NCBI GenBank assembly: GCA_011389555.1
Contig: JAABUD010000202.1
Coordinates: 1-37,293 of the forward strand
From: Desulfotignum sp.
Lineage (GTDB): Bacteria; Desulfobacterota; Desulfobacteria; Desulfobacterales; Desulfobacteraceae
Reading direction: 5' to 3'
DNA: 37,293 nucleotides
Shown in pieces: positions 24,719 to 34,100 of the stretch (position 1 is its first letter; every line of letters begins with the position of its first letter). A program made the position numbers and the translations under genes. The notes under the pieces are model-generated. The model searched no databases, was not told the origin of the DNA, and saw only the letters and a list, made by a program, of their open reading frames with translations.

Positions 24719-27328
24719 ATGGAGGAACGGTACAACCCTGCGGATGTGGAACCCAAATGGCAGGCTTTCTGGAAAGACCGGGGGCTTTTCAAGGTCACAA
24801 AAGACCCTTCGAAGGAAAAATACTACCTGCTGGAGATGTTTCCCTATCCGTCCGGGAAAATTCATATCGGTCATGTGCGCAACTACACCATCGGTGATGT
24901 GGTGGTGCGGTACAAGCGGATGCAGGGATACAACGTGCTTCATCCCATGGGATGGGACGCGTTCGGCATGCCGGCGGAAAACGCGGCCATCGACAACAAC
25001 ACCCACCCGGCGGCCTGGACCTATGACAACATCCGCACCATGCGGGCCCAGCTGAAAAAAATGGGATTTTCCTATGACTGGGACCGGGAGATCGCCACCT
25101 GCCGGCCGGAATATTACAAATGGGAGCAGTGGCTGTTTCTGAAGATGCTGGAAAACGGCATGGCCTACCGCAGGGAATCCTTTGTCAACTGGTGTGAAAA
25201 ATGCCAGACCGTGCTGGCCAACGAACAGGTGGAGCAGGACAAGTGCTGGCGGTGTTCCCGGCCGGTGAGACAAAAAAAACTGTGGCAGTGGTTTTTCCGG
25301 ATCACCGATTTTGCCGAGGATCTGCTGGTACACTGCGACCAGTTGCCGGGATGGCCGGATAAGGTCACGGTGATGCAGAAAAACTGGATCGGCAAAAGTG
25401 TCGGCTCGGAACTCAAATTCCAGGTGGCCGGCATGGACGAGGAAATCGAGGTGTTCACCACAAGACCGGACACGATTTTCGGGGCCACGTTCATGTGCCT
25501 GGCGCCGGAACATCCCCTGGTGGAGACCCTGTGCCGGGAAACGGACCAGGCCGGGGCTGTGGCGGATTTCGTGGAAAAGGTGGGCACCCAGGAACGGTCC
25601 CTGGAGGGCCTGGAAAACTATGAAAAAGAAGGGGTGTTCACCGGGCGCTACTGCATCAACCCGGCCACGGGTGAAAAAATCCCCATCTATACGGCCAATT
25701 TCGTGCTCATGGGATATGGCACCGGTGCGATCATGTCCGTGCCCTGCGGGGATCAGCGGGACTTTGATTTTGCCAGAAAATACAATCTCGAGATCCGGGT
25801 GGTGGTCCAGCCCGAAGGTGAGACCCTGGACCCGGATGCCATGGAAGCCGCATATGCCGGCCCCGGATGGATGGTCAATTCCGGCCGGTTTGACGGCATG
25901 GACAATGACACGGCCATGGAAGCGATCACGGACTGGCTGGCAGCGAAGGGCCGGGGGAAAAAAGCGGTCTCTTTCCGGCTCCGGGACTGGGGCATCTCCC
26001 GGCAGCGGTACTGGGGTACGCCCATCCCCGTGGTCCACTGCAAGGACTGCGGGGTGGTACCTGTGCCGGAAACCGATCTGCCCATCATTCTGCCCGAAGA
26101 TGCCAACCTCCTGGAAAAAGGCGGATCCCCGCTGCCATCCCTGGACGATTTCAACCAGACTCCCTGTCCGGCATGCGGCCGGGAGGATGCCCGGCGGGAC
26201 ACCGATACCATGGACACGTTTGTGGAATCTTCCTGGTATTACCTGCGGTACTGCTCCCCCCGGTTCGAACAGGGTATGTTCGATCCGGAAGACGTCAAAT
26301 ACTGGGCCCCGGTGGATCAGTACATCGGCGGGGTGGAGCATGCGGTGCTGCATCTGTTGTATTCCAGATACTTTATGCGGGTGCTGCACCATTTCGGCAT
26401 GATCGATTTCAAGGAACCGTTCACCCGGCTGCTCACCCAGGGCATGGTGTGCAAGGAAACCATGACCTGTCCCGAACACGGGTACCTGTTTCCGGAACAG
26501 GCCCGGAAAAAAGGGGATGATGCCCTTGTCTGCACCCGTTGCGGAAAAGATGTGGAAATCGGCCGGGTCATCAAGATGTCCAAGTCCAAAAAGAATGTGG
26601 TGGATCCCAATGATCTGCTGGAAAAATACGGGGCGGATGTCACCCGGCTGTTCTGTCTGTTTGCGGCCCCGCCGGAACGGGATCTGGAATGGAGCGAAGA
26701 CGGGGTGGAGGGCAGCAACCGGTTCATCAACCGGGTGTGGCGGCTGGCTCTGGAATGTATGGAAAAGATCGACACCCGGCAGGTGGCAAAGTTCACCGGC
26801 CCTGCCAAGGAGGTAAAGACCCCGGCCGCCAAAGCCCTGTATATCAAAACCCACCAGACCATCCAGAAGGTGACCGCGGATATCGATGAAAGCTTTCACT
26901 TCAACACGGCCATTGCCGCGGTCATGGAACTGGTGAACGCCGTGTACACCATTGACCTGGACGCGGCCGATGCCGAGACAAAGGCCGTGGTGCTGACGGC
27001 CATGGAAAGCATGGTGCTGCTTCTCAGTCCCATCCTCCCCCATTTTTGTGAAGAGCTGTTTGAAACGATGGGGGGGCAGGGCAGTGTACTGGAACAGGCC
27101 TGGCCTCAATGCCGCAAGGACAGTCTGGAAACCGACGAGACCCTGGTGGTGGTTCAGGTGAACGGGAAGCTGCGGTCCAAATTCAGCGTGGCGGCCGATA
27201 CGGGCGAGGCGGTTATCAAAAAGATGGCGCTGGCAGATGAAAAAATCATCCGACATATTCAGGACCAGCCGGTGAAAAAGATCATTCTGGTCAACAAAAA
27301 ACAGATCCTTGTAAACATTGTGGTGTGA
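24719..27328 (+). CDS. leuS: Leucyl-tRNA synthetase
   Basis: Class I aminoacyl-tRNA synthetase charging tRNA-Leu. The 869 residues include the HIGH motif ([14 protein letters not shown] near 46), the zinc-1 CxxC pairs (CEKC near 158, CWRC near 175), a complete CP1 editing domain ([30 protein letters not shown]), and KMSKS near 619. Just before KMSKS is an insertion with CPEH (near 583) and CTRC (near 604), which may bind zinc. An AAAGGA site precedes the ATG. lptE begins one base after the stop. Confidence 0.98.
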   Translation: MEERYNPADVEPKWQAFWKDRGLFKVTKDPSKEKYYLLEMFPYPSGKIHIGHVRNYTIGDVVVRYKRMQGYNVLHPMGWDAFGMPAENAAIDNNTHPAAWTYDNIRTMRAQLKKMGFSYDWDREIATCRPEYYKWEQWLFLKMLENGMAYRRESFVNWCEKCQTVLANEQVEQDKCWRCSRPVRQKKLWQWFFRITDFAEDLLVHCDQLPGWPDKVTVMQKNWIGKSVGSELKFQVAGMDEEIEVFTTRPDTIFGATFMCLAPEHPLVETLCRETDQAGAVADFVEKVGTQERSLEGLENYEKEGVFTGRYCINPATGEKIPIYTANFVLMGYGTGAIMSVPCGDQRDFDFARKYNLEIRVVVQPEGETLDPDAMEAAYAGPGWMVNSGRFDGMDNDTAMEAITDWLAAKGRGKKAVSFRLRDWGISRQRYWGTPIPVVHCKDCGVVPVPETDLPIILPEDANLLEKGGSPLPSLDDFNQTPCPACGREDARRDTDTMDTFVESSWYYLRYCSPRFEQGMFDPEDVKYWAPVDQYIGGVEHAVLHLLYSRYFMRVLHHFGMIDFKEPFTRLLTQGMVCKETMTCPEHGYLFPEQARKKGDDALVCTRCGKDVEIGRVIKMSKSKKNVVDPNDLLEKYGADVTRLFCLFAAPPERDLEWSEDGVEGSNRFINRVWRLALECMEKIDTRQVAKFTGPAKEVKTPAAKALYIKTHQTIQKVTADIDESFHFNTAIAAVMELVNAVYTIDLDAADAETKAVVLTAMESMVLLLSPILPHFCEELFETMGGQGSVLEQAWPQCRKDSLETDETLVVVQVNGKLRSKFSVAADTGEAVIKKMALADEKIIRHIQDQPVKKIILVNKKQILVNIVV

Positions 27329-27329
27329 T

Positions 27330-27872
27330 ATGAGTCTTTTCAAGCAACCCGTGAGACACGTCCCGGCATGGGGGATACTGCTGCTGTCACTGCTGTCACT
27401 GCTGTCGTTGTCTGCCTGCGGCTATCGCCTGGAAGGCGGAGGCCTGATCCATCCGGGCGTTTCCCGGGTGGGAGTGACGGTCTTTACCAATCGAACCGCC
27501 CGGACCCATGCCGGCATCGATTTTACCAATGAGCTGATCCGGGAAATTCAGGACCGGACCGACACGCGGGTGGTGAGCCCGGATGAAGCGGCTTATCGGA
27601 TCGAGGGGGCCATCACATCCATCACTTTTTCGATTCTGTCCCGGTCTTCCACGGAAAATGTGACGGAACGACGGGTCAAGGCCGTGGTGGATGTGCAGTT
27701 GCTGTCACCCGATAAAAAAGTGATATGGTCGGTGACTCGTTTTTCCGCGGCCGAGTCTTTTTCAGTTGGATCGGATACGATCGATGATGCGGCCAATATC
27801 CGGAAAGCGTTGGAGATTATTGCACAAAGAATGGCGGAACGGCTGGTCAGCCAGATGTCGACCAATTTTTGA
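27330..27872 (+). CDS. lptE: LPS-assembly lipoprotein LptE
   Basis: A 180-residue outer-membrane lipoprotein that plugs LptD and helps insert lipopolysaccharide. The ATG at 27330 follows leuS by one base. A signal peptide with a leucine/serine-repeat core ends in the lipobox LSAC, with Cys30 to be lipidated. After it come GYRLEGGG and the LptE-like segment VSRVGVTVFTNRT. Residues 90-170 alternate strand and helix (FSILSRSSTENVTERRVKAVV). It shares a transcript with leuS, as in many proteobacteria, but holA, which often follows, is absent here. Confidence 0.9.
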   Translation: MSLFKQPVRHVPAWGILLLSLLSLLSLSACGYRLEGGGLIHPGVSRVGVTVFTNRTARTHAGIDFTNELIREIQDRTDTRVVSPDEAAYRIEGAITSITFSILSRSSTENVTERRVKAVVDVQLLSPDKKVIWSVTRFSAAESFSVGSDTIDDAANIRKALEIIAQRMAERLVSQMSTNF

Positions 27873-27893
27873 CATGGTCGAAAAGAGGAAGAA

Positions 27894-27932
27894 AACAAGA
27901 CAGGATCTACCCGGGGTAAATCCTGTCTTTGT
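27894..27932. terminator. Bidirectional terminator between lptE and rpsT
   Basis: GACAGGAT (27899-27906) and ATCCTGTC (27920-27927) form an 8-bp stem with a GC-rich TACCC/GGGTA centre. It is flanked by AACAA and TTTGTT, so it can end both the lptE transcript and the opposing rpsT transcript. Confidence 0.85.
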
Positions 27933-27935
27933 TAT

Positions 27936-28190
27936 TTACGCGTGCACAAGTCTGGAAAGTCTTGAAATTTTTCTGGAAGCGGAATTTTTATGAATAATGC
28001 CTTTTTGAGAGGCTTTTTGAAGGGCGGACTGGTTTTGCCGCATCAATTCCATGGTGGCATCATCCCCCGATGCCTTGGCCGCGCGCAATTTTTTTTCCAA
28101 TGTTTTCAGTGTGGATTTTACAGATCTGTTTCTCTGTCGTCTGACCAGGTTCTGTTTTGCCCGTTTTTTTGCGGATTTGTGGTTGGCCAA
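27936..28190 (-). CDS. rpsT: 30S ribosomal protein S20
   Basis: An 84-residue basic small-subunit protein binding 16S rRNA. The family start ANHKSAKKRAKQNLVRRQRN is clear, with the C-terminal GIIHKNSASRKISRLS helix. It begins at TTG, with AAGGAG about 10 bases upstream; no ATG is available. E. coli rpsT also uses UUG, where it is linked to translational autoregulation. It stands alone and ends at a bidirectional terminator. Confidence 0.97.
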   Translation of the reverse strand: MANHKSAKKRAKQNLVRRQRNRSVKSTLKTLEKKLRAAKASGDDATMELMRQNQSALQKASQKGIIHKNSASRKISRLSRLVHA

Positions 28191-28252
28191 TTTACGTTCA
28201 CTCCTTGTATTCGTCGGTTGAATTTTAACAAATCAGATATTTTAAAACCAAA

Positions 28253-28281
28253 TATTTACAAAAATTCTGCTTTTTTGTCAA
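28253..28281 (-). promoter_or_regulatory. Sigma-70-type promoter of rpsT
   Basis: On the minus strand TTGACA (28276-28281) is followed after 17 bases by TAAATA (28253-28258). It lies about 60 bases from the rpsT start. Its -35 overlaps the murJ ribosome-binding region on the other strand. Confidence 0.6.
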
Positions 28282-28294
28282 GGATAAATTTGTC

Positions 28295-29863
28295 ATGGCC
28301 CTGATCCGACATACAGCCGCTGTCAGCGGGTTGACCCTTTCAAGCCGGATATTCGGGGTGGTAAGGGACGCGTTCATCGCCATGATGATCGGAACCACTG
28401 CCGCAAGTGACGCTTTTTTTATCGCATTCCGGCCCTTTGACCTGCTCCGAAAAATGTTCGGCGATGGCATTTTCAGCATATCTTTTGTGCCGCCGTTTGC
28501 CGGATATGTGCAGGCCGGCCGGCGAAAGGAAGCCGTCACAATGGTCACCAGCGCTGTAGGGATTCTGTCTGTGTTAAGTGCGTTTCTGATACTGGCCGGA
28601 TGGTTGCTGGCCCCCTGGATGCTGCATCTCATGGCACCGGGATTTGCGCCCGGCGGAGATCGGTTTGCCCTGACCCTGACCCTGTTTACAATCATGATGC
28701 CGTATCTCTGGGTTATTATGATGATATCTCTGTGCATGGCGGTTCTCAACACCTTGGGTCAATTTTGTGTTCCCGGGGCCACCCCGCTTGTCTTTAATCT
28801 GGTGGTGATCGTGTTTGCGTTGACAGTGCCCGGGGCAGCGGGCGATCCCGTGACCTGGCTGGCGGTCGGTGTGGTGGCGGGTGGCGGGATTCAGCTGGCG
28901 TTTCAGGTCCCTTTCATGGTCCGGCACCGATTGGTTCAACCGGCCCGGTTTGTCTGGTGTCATCCCGAGGTGATCCACAGTATCAAAAAAATGGTTCCCT
29001 GTATGGTGGGGGCTGCGCCGTATCAGATCAACATGCTGGTGATCTCTTTTTTCGCCTCGTTTCTCGTGGATGGCAGTGTCTCGTTTCTTTATTATGCGGA
29101 CCGGCTGGTACAGTTTCCCGTCGGTCTGATCGCGGTATCGGTTTCCACGGTGCTGCTGCCGTTTTTTTCCAGAAAAGCGGCAGCCGGAGAAATTGCGGGC
29201 ATCAGCGAGGTGTTCGATACCGGGGTCCGCCTGGCCGTGTTTGTGGCCATACCGGCCATGGCCGGACTGATGATTTTACGCGAACCCATTGTCCGGCTGT
29301 TGTTCGGCCAGGGCGCTTTTGACACCCCTGCCGTGACCCGGACCGCTGAATGCCTGTTGTATCTGGCACCGGGAATCGCCGCTTTCATCGGCACCCGCCT
29401 GTTCGTGACCCTGCATTATGCCTTGAACCGTTCCCGGGATCCGTTTTATGCCGGGATGATCTCCGTGGGCATCAACCTGGTATGTGCCCCGGTACTGATG
29501 CAGTATATGGGGGGGCGGGGGCTGGCACTGGCGGTGACTCTTTCATCCATGGCCGGATTCTTTTTTTTGATGTGCCGCCCCCTGGCCGGGGTGGTTGTCT
29601 CAAAACTCGGTATCCTGGTTTCAGCTTGCAGAGCCATTTTCTTATCTGCTATAATGGCAGTGTCAATCCAGTGGATGAAACCGCTTCTTTTCATGGAGGA
29701 TGGGGGGAAACTGCTGCTGGGAACAAAAGTGATGGCGTGTGTGGTGCTGGGGATGGCCATTGTATGGATCGGGGCCAGACTTCTGCGGCTGCCGGAACTG
29801 AGCATGGTCGGACAGTGGTCCGAAGACCATATGAAAAAAGGGGATTCCCATGGGTCGCATTGA
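28295..29863 (+). CDS. murJ: Lipid II flippase MurJ
   Basis: A MOP-superfamily inner-membrane flippase that moves lipid II to the periplasmic face during peptidoglycan synthesis. The 522 residues carry MurJ hallmarks: the N-terminal TLSSRIFGVVRDAFIA, ASDAFFIAFRPFDLLRKMFGDG near 43-64, APYQINMLVISFFAS near 240 and YYADRLVQFPVGLIAVSVST near 262-281. About 14 transmembrane segments are visible. The ATG has AAGGAT upstream. The stop overlaps the next gene by 14 bases, so a cell-wall/division operon is likely. Confidence 0.95.
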   Translation: MALIRHTAAVSGLTLSSRIFGVVRDAFIAMMIGTTAASDAFFIAFRPFDLLRKMFGDGIFSISFVPPFAGYVQAGRRKEAVTMVTSAVGILSVLSAFLILAGWLLAPWMLHLMAPGFAPGGDRFALTLTLFTIMMPYLWVIMMISLCMAVLNTLGQFCVPGATPLVFNLVVIVFALTVPGAAGDPVTWLAVGVVAGGGIQLAFQVPFMVRHRLVQPARFVWCHPEVIHSIKKMVPCMVGAAPYQINMLVISFFASFLVDGSVSFLYYADRLVQFPVGLIAVSVSTVLLPFFSRKAAAGEIAGISEVFDTGVRLAVFVAIPAMAGLMILREPIVRLLFGQGAFDTPAVTRTAECLLYLAPGIAAFIGTRLFVTLHYALNRSRDPFYAGMISVGINLVCAPVLMQYMGGRGLALAVTLSSMAGFFFLMCRPLAGVVVSKLGILVSACRAIFLSAIMAVSIQWMKPLLFMEDGGKLLLGTKVMACVVLGMAIVWIGARLLRLPELSMVGQWSEDHMKKGDSHGSH

Positions 29864-30131
29864 AAAATTCGGGTTTTATCTGACACTGGTTCTGATGGGG
29901 GTGTTTTTGATCTTCATTTTTTTCTCCCCCCATGGTATCCGTGATTACCGCGAGCTCAAACTGAAAAAAGAATCGGTATTCGGCCAGATCGATATTGTGA
30001 AACAGGAGAACCGGCAGATCGAAAATCAGATCCTTCGCTTGAGACAGGATATTGAATACATCAGGCATCTGGCAAAACATGAGCAGGGTATGGCCGCTCC
30101 GGATGAATTGATTTTCAAACAGAAAAAATAA
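29850..30131 (+). CDS. FtsB/DivIC-like septum formation initiator
   Basis: A 93-residue bitopic membrane protein. A short cytoplasmic start (MGRIEKFG) is followed by a membrane helix (residues 8-27) and a coiled coil (LKLKKESVFGQIDIVKQENR, then QIENQILRLRQDIEYI). The C-terminal RHLAKHEQGMAAPDELIF resembles the FtsB/DivIC end, where an arginine-glycine region contacts FtsL/FtsQ. The start codon lies within murJ (14-base overlap) behind AAAGGGG. It would act in divisome assembly. Confidence 0.85.
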   Translation: MGRIEKFGFYLTLVLMGVFLIFIFFSPHGIRDYRELKLKKESVFGQIDIVKQENRQIENQILRLRQDIEYIRHLAKHEQGMAAPDELIFKQKK

Positions 30132-30146
30132 GGATAGGAACCGATC

Positions 30147-30422
30147 ATGGACCATGCGTATCATACCCGGGAACTGGCAAAGGCATATGAGACTCAAGGG
30201 TATTATCAGGATGCATTGGATATCTATATACGGCTTGACCGGGAAAACACGGATGTGCTGGCTGCCTGCCGACGACTGGAAACCCTTTTGGCGGAAAAAG
30301 AACCCATACGCAGTGAAACGCGTCTGACAGCACTGATTGAAGACTGGGTGAAACTATGGTGGACCACGCACCACCTGACAACCATGGACAACCTGATGTC
30401 ACAGGTAAGGAGAAAAAAATGA
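30147..30422 (+). CDS. Small TPR-like protein
   Basis: A 91-residue protein with AGGATAGGAA upstream of its ATG. Residues 5-48 look like one to two tetratricopeptide helices (AKAYETQGYYQDALDIYIRL, then VLAACRRLETLLA). A tryptophan-rich stretch follows (DWVKLWW near 65-71), and the C-terminus is basic. No signal peptide is seen, so it is probably cytoplasmic or peripheral. It lies between the FtsB-like and LysM genes and overlaps the latter by 4 bases, suggesting a partner role in the same envelope complex. No family was recognised. Confidence 0.75.
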   Translation: MDHAYHTRELAKAYETQGYYQDALDIYIRLDRENTDVLAACRRLETLLAEKEPIRSETRLTALIEDWVKLWWTTHHLTTMDNLMSQVRRKK

Positions 30423-31129
30423 AACATAAGGAAAAACCGGCTTCCAAAATTTCCACCACCCAGACCAATACCAACCGGAAAAAAAAGACGGAAGGCAGTG
30501 CCGGCCCCTGGGGTATCAATACCTCATTGTTCAAAAAAAACGATACCACCCTGATTATTGCCGGTGCCCTGGTCGTGACCCTGATCGTGTTTTTTGTTTT
30601 TTTTCTGTCACCCGGGTCCCGGACCGACCAGGCACCGTCCTCTCTTGAAAACACCCGGTTCCAGGATATTGAAACCCGCCTGACAGACCTGGAACAATCG
30701 TTTGCCGCCCTGACGTCAAAACTGGACACTCAACTGGCCTCTATGGCGGACAGCACAACACGGCCCGATGTGGACATGGATACGGCCCTGGCACCGGTCC
30801 GCAGGCAGATGGCCACACTGGAATCCGGTGTTCAGGTCAAAATGGATGCGTTGACCCGTCAGATAGCCCGCCTGGAAGAAAAAAACATCCAGGAAAAAAC
30901 CCCCATCGTTACCGTGAACTCGGACATTCAGGAAAAAAAGGCCCCTGAAAAACCCGCGGCCCCGGCTGACAGCGCTGAAACCACTGCGTTGTTTCATACC
31001 GTTCAAAAAGGGGAAACCCTGTGGCGTATTTCCCGGAAGTACGACATCACTGTTGACCAGCTGCGCCAGTTGAACGGCCTGGCCCCTGATGCGGATATCT
31101 ATTCGGGCACAAAACTGCGGGTAAAGTGA
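30419..31129 (+). CDS. Membrane-anchored LysM domain protein
   Basis: A 236-residue protein. The start at 30419 is preferred over an in-frame codon at 30356, because AAGGAG lies 7 bases upstream and it gives the usual 4-base ATGA overlap with the preceding gene. A basic N-terminus is followed by a transmembrane helix (LIIAGALVVTLIVFFVFFL, 45-63), a coiled coil rich in Leu/Asp/Gln (residues 80-155), a Pro/Ala linker, and one LysM domain (FHTVQKGETLWRISRKYDIT near 192-235) that should bind peptidoglycan. It links the inner membrane to the cell wall. It is the last gene of the murJ operon and its 3' end overlaps the opposing megasynthase gene by 31 bases. Confidence 0.9.
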   Translation: MKHKEKPASKISTTQTNTNRKKKTEGSAGPWGINTSLFKKNDTTLIIAGALVVTLIVFFVFFLSPGSRTDQAPSSLENTRFQDIETRLTDLEQSFAALTSKLDTQLASMADSTTRPDVDMDTALAPVRRQMATLESGVQVKMDALTRQIARLEEKNIQEKTPIVTVNSDIQEKKAPEKPAAPADSAETTALFHTVQKGETLWRISRKYDITVDQLRQLNGLAPDADIYSGTKLRVK

Positions 31130-34100
31130 TCCCTGGTTGTTTCATGTCCGGCAGGCACGAACGCCAGCCCGAAATTCTTCATTTCATAAATCGTGCGGCC
31201 ATCCACACACAGGGCCCCGTCCGCCACGGCCGAAAAAATATCGTTTTCCCGGGATACCTGACGGATATGGGTGTGAACCGTGACCTCTTTGTGGGTCGGG
31301 ATGATCTGCCCCCGGTACACCCATTCATGGGTGTCGCCCAAAATCTGTGTCGGGGTATGGGTGGCCGGGTCGATTGCAACGGTTTCCAGTAAAAAATACC
31401 GCACGGTCTGCAAAAACGATTCAATGCCCAGAGATCCCGGGCAGACCGGATCCTGATAAAAATGCGCATCAAAGAACCATTCATCGGGTGTCACGGTTTT
31501 TCGGGCACGGATATATCCATGGTGGAAGTTTCCGCCGGATGGATCCAACACGTCGATGACATCGATCATCCGCAGGGCATCCCCGGGCATGCCCGTATCC
31601 GGACCGGTAAAACGATCTGCCGGTGTCCGGGGCGGATGGGATGAAAACACCTTGACCGGTTCTCTGGAAACAGAGGGGGTTTCGGAAACCAGGCGGCTGT
31701 TCGGAATGCCTTTTTGACTGGCCAGGGCCGGGGCCGTGAAAAATCCGAAGCGGGTGGCGCCTTCATAGACTTTTTGGCCATGGTTGTTCACCTGGATGTC
31801 GAACGACTGAAGAATCATGTCTCCGGCCCTGGATACGTCGGTCATCCGGACCCGGACCAAAAGGGTGCCGGCGTCCCGGGGCACCTCCCGGAGGCATCGG
31901 GCCGTGCCGCCCAGGTTTCGAAAATGCAGCCGGTCATCACTGTGCAGTGCGGAGCCGGCATACGCAGCCAGCCATCCACACGGCTGCAAAGCGATCTCCA
32001 GCAGAATGCAAAACGGCAGGGTGCGGGTGTGATTGGCCGTGAAATACCAGGCATCCACGGGCACATCGTATGCGGTTTCAATCCATCCGTCCGGCTGCAT
32101 CTGCCAGGGGACATGATCCGCCGTCAGCACCCGGTCCATGAAAAAATAGGGGGGCCTGGGCAGGCGGGCGATCTGCCGGTCTTTATCAAATATCTGGTAT
32201 CGGGAACCAAATGCGTCGGACGGGTTTCCCTGGGCAAAGGCCAGAATGGCTTTTTTGTCAAATAACGGCGCTGGCTTGAATTTGTCGTGCAGCGTGGTGT
32301 CCACCACGGCTTCAAATCCCATGACACTGGCTGTCACGTTGCCGCGATCATCCGAAAAGGTGAAATATCCCTTGATCTGATGGTCTGTGTTTTCATTGAC
32401 GGTAAACCGGATATGGATGCCGGCATTTTCGGCCGGCACCTGTCGAAACGAGGAATAAATCCGGAGCCCGGCCGCAAAACTGGGCAGACAAACCTGTTTC
32501 CGGGTTTCCCAGGTCCAGAGGATGGCGGCCTGAAACGCCGCATCCAGCAGCAGGGGATCCGTGATCCAGTGAGTCTGCTGCGGTGTGTCCAGCCAGTGGT
32601 CCGGGGAAGGGGCCTGCGTGGCGGTCACTTCGATTCCTTTTTCCGAGATTCCGGAAATGGCGGTAATGGCCTGGAGGTCTTTGCCATGAAACAATACCGT
32701 GTCATACGCCGATTTTACACTCAATCGGCAGGGACTGAGATCCATGCGGTTTTTGCCGGACAACACGGGCGGGTCCGGCAGGGTGTTTTTCAACACGGCC
32801 GTGGCCGTGGCATGGGTGACAGAATCGTTGCTGTCAGACAGGGATGTCAAAGACATCGGAACAAGGTATTGGGTGTCAGTACAGGTGCATCGGCCCAAGT
32901 TCACCCCCAGAAGGATGTCCCGGTTTTCAGGCCGGACCCCTTTTACCAGCCGCAGATCATCCAGCCCGGTAAACACCAGGCCCGGGTGGTTTTTTTCAGC
33001 CGCATGGGCCATGATTTCAGCCATCAGGGCAAACGGCAGGACCGGTTCATGGTTGATCTGATGGGATGCGAGGATGGGAACAGTCCTGCGGCTGATCACC
33101 ATCTGGCCGACCCGGTTCAGTCGGGGAGGAGTTTTCTTTTTCCGGTCCGATGAAGGGGCGGTAATGACAACTTCCGTGTGATCCCGGTCCGGATTCGCCA
33201 TCTCCCGGATCAGTTGCCGGGCACCGGCTGACAGAGGAATCAGTCCGATCCCTTTTTGGGCAAATACCTGTTTGAGCCCGTCATGAACCATGCCCCCGTC
33301 CCAGGGCCCCCAGTTGATGGCCAGACATTTGCAATCAGGTTTTTTTGCCGCCATGTCATCCATGTATTTGTTGAGCACCTCATTGGCCATGGCGTAATCG
33401 CACTGGCCCGGATTTCCGGTTCGGGCCGCAATGGATGAAAACACGATCATGTATTTCAATGGATCGGTCTGTGTGGCCTGAATCAATGCGTTCAATCCGT
33501 TTACTTTGGTGTCAAACACCCGGTTGAACTGGTCGGGATGTTTCTCCACAATCCATTTGTCTTCCAGCACGCCGGCACCGTGGATAATCCCGGAAACAGG
33601 GGCGTTGAACCGGGTGCGGACTTGATCCAGAGCGGTTTGAACCGCTTCGGGCTGCCGGATGTCCGTGGAAACATACACCACTTCGGATCCATGGGACCGG
33701 ATTTGTGCCAGGGTCTGCTGAATCTGGCGGTTGGCACGGATGGCCTGAAATTTTTTTTCCAAATCGGCCGGGGTGGGCTTTTTCCCGGCAAAGTCATGGG
33801 TGAGGATCGCTTTTTTCAATTCAGCCGGATCAGTCAGGGAGTTTGCCCAGTCCGGTTCATCAGAGGGGGCACGAGATCGTCCCAGCAGAACCAGGGTCAA
33901 GGGGCCGGTTTTTGCCAGTTCTTGTGCACAGGCGGCGGTCACTCCCCTGGCACCGCCGGTGATCACCACCACGTCATGGGGTGCCAGGTTCAGGCGGCCC
34001 GGTTGGGCCGGTACCGTCTCCAGGGCGGGGATCCGGCAATGATCCGTGTCCAGCCCCATCTCCACAGGTCCCTGGGTCATCATCAATGCCGCGGCTGCAT

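Noticed and set aside
24689-27343. An 884-codon open frame antisense to the whole of leuS
   Set aside because: It mirrors leuS end to end, has no Shine-Dalgarno or recognisable domain, and its His/Pro/Gly-rich composition is that of a reverse-strand shadow of biased codons.
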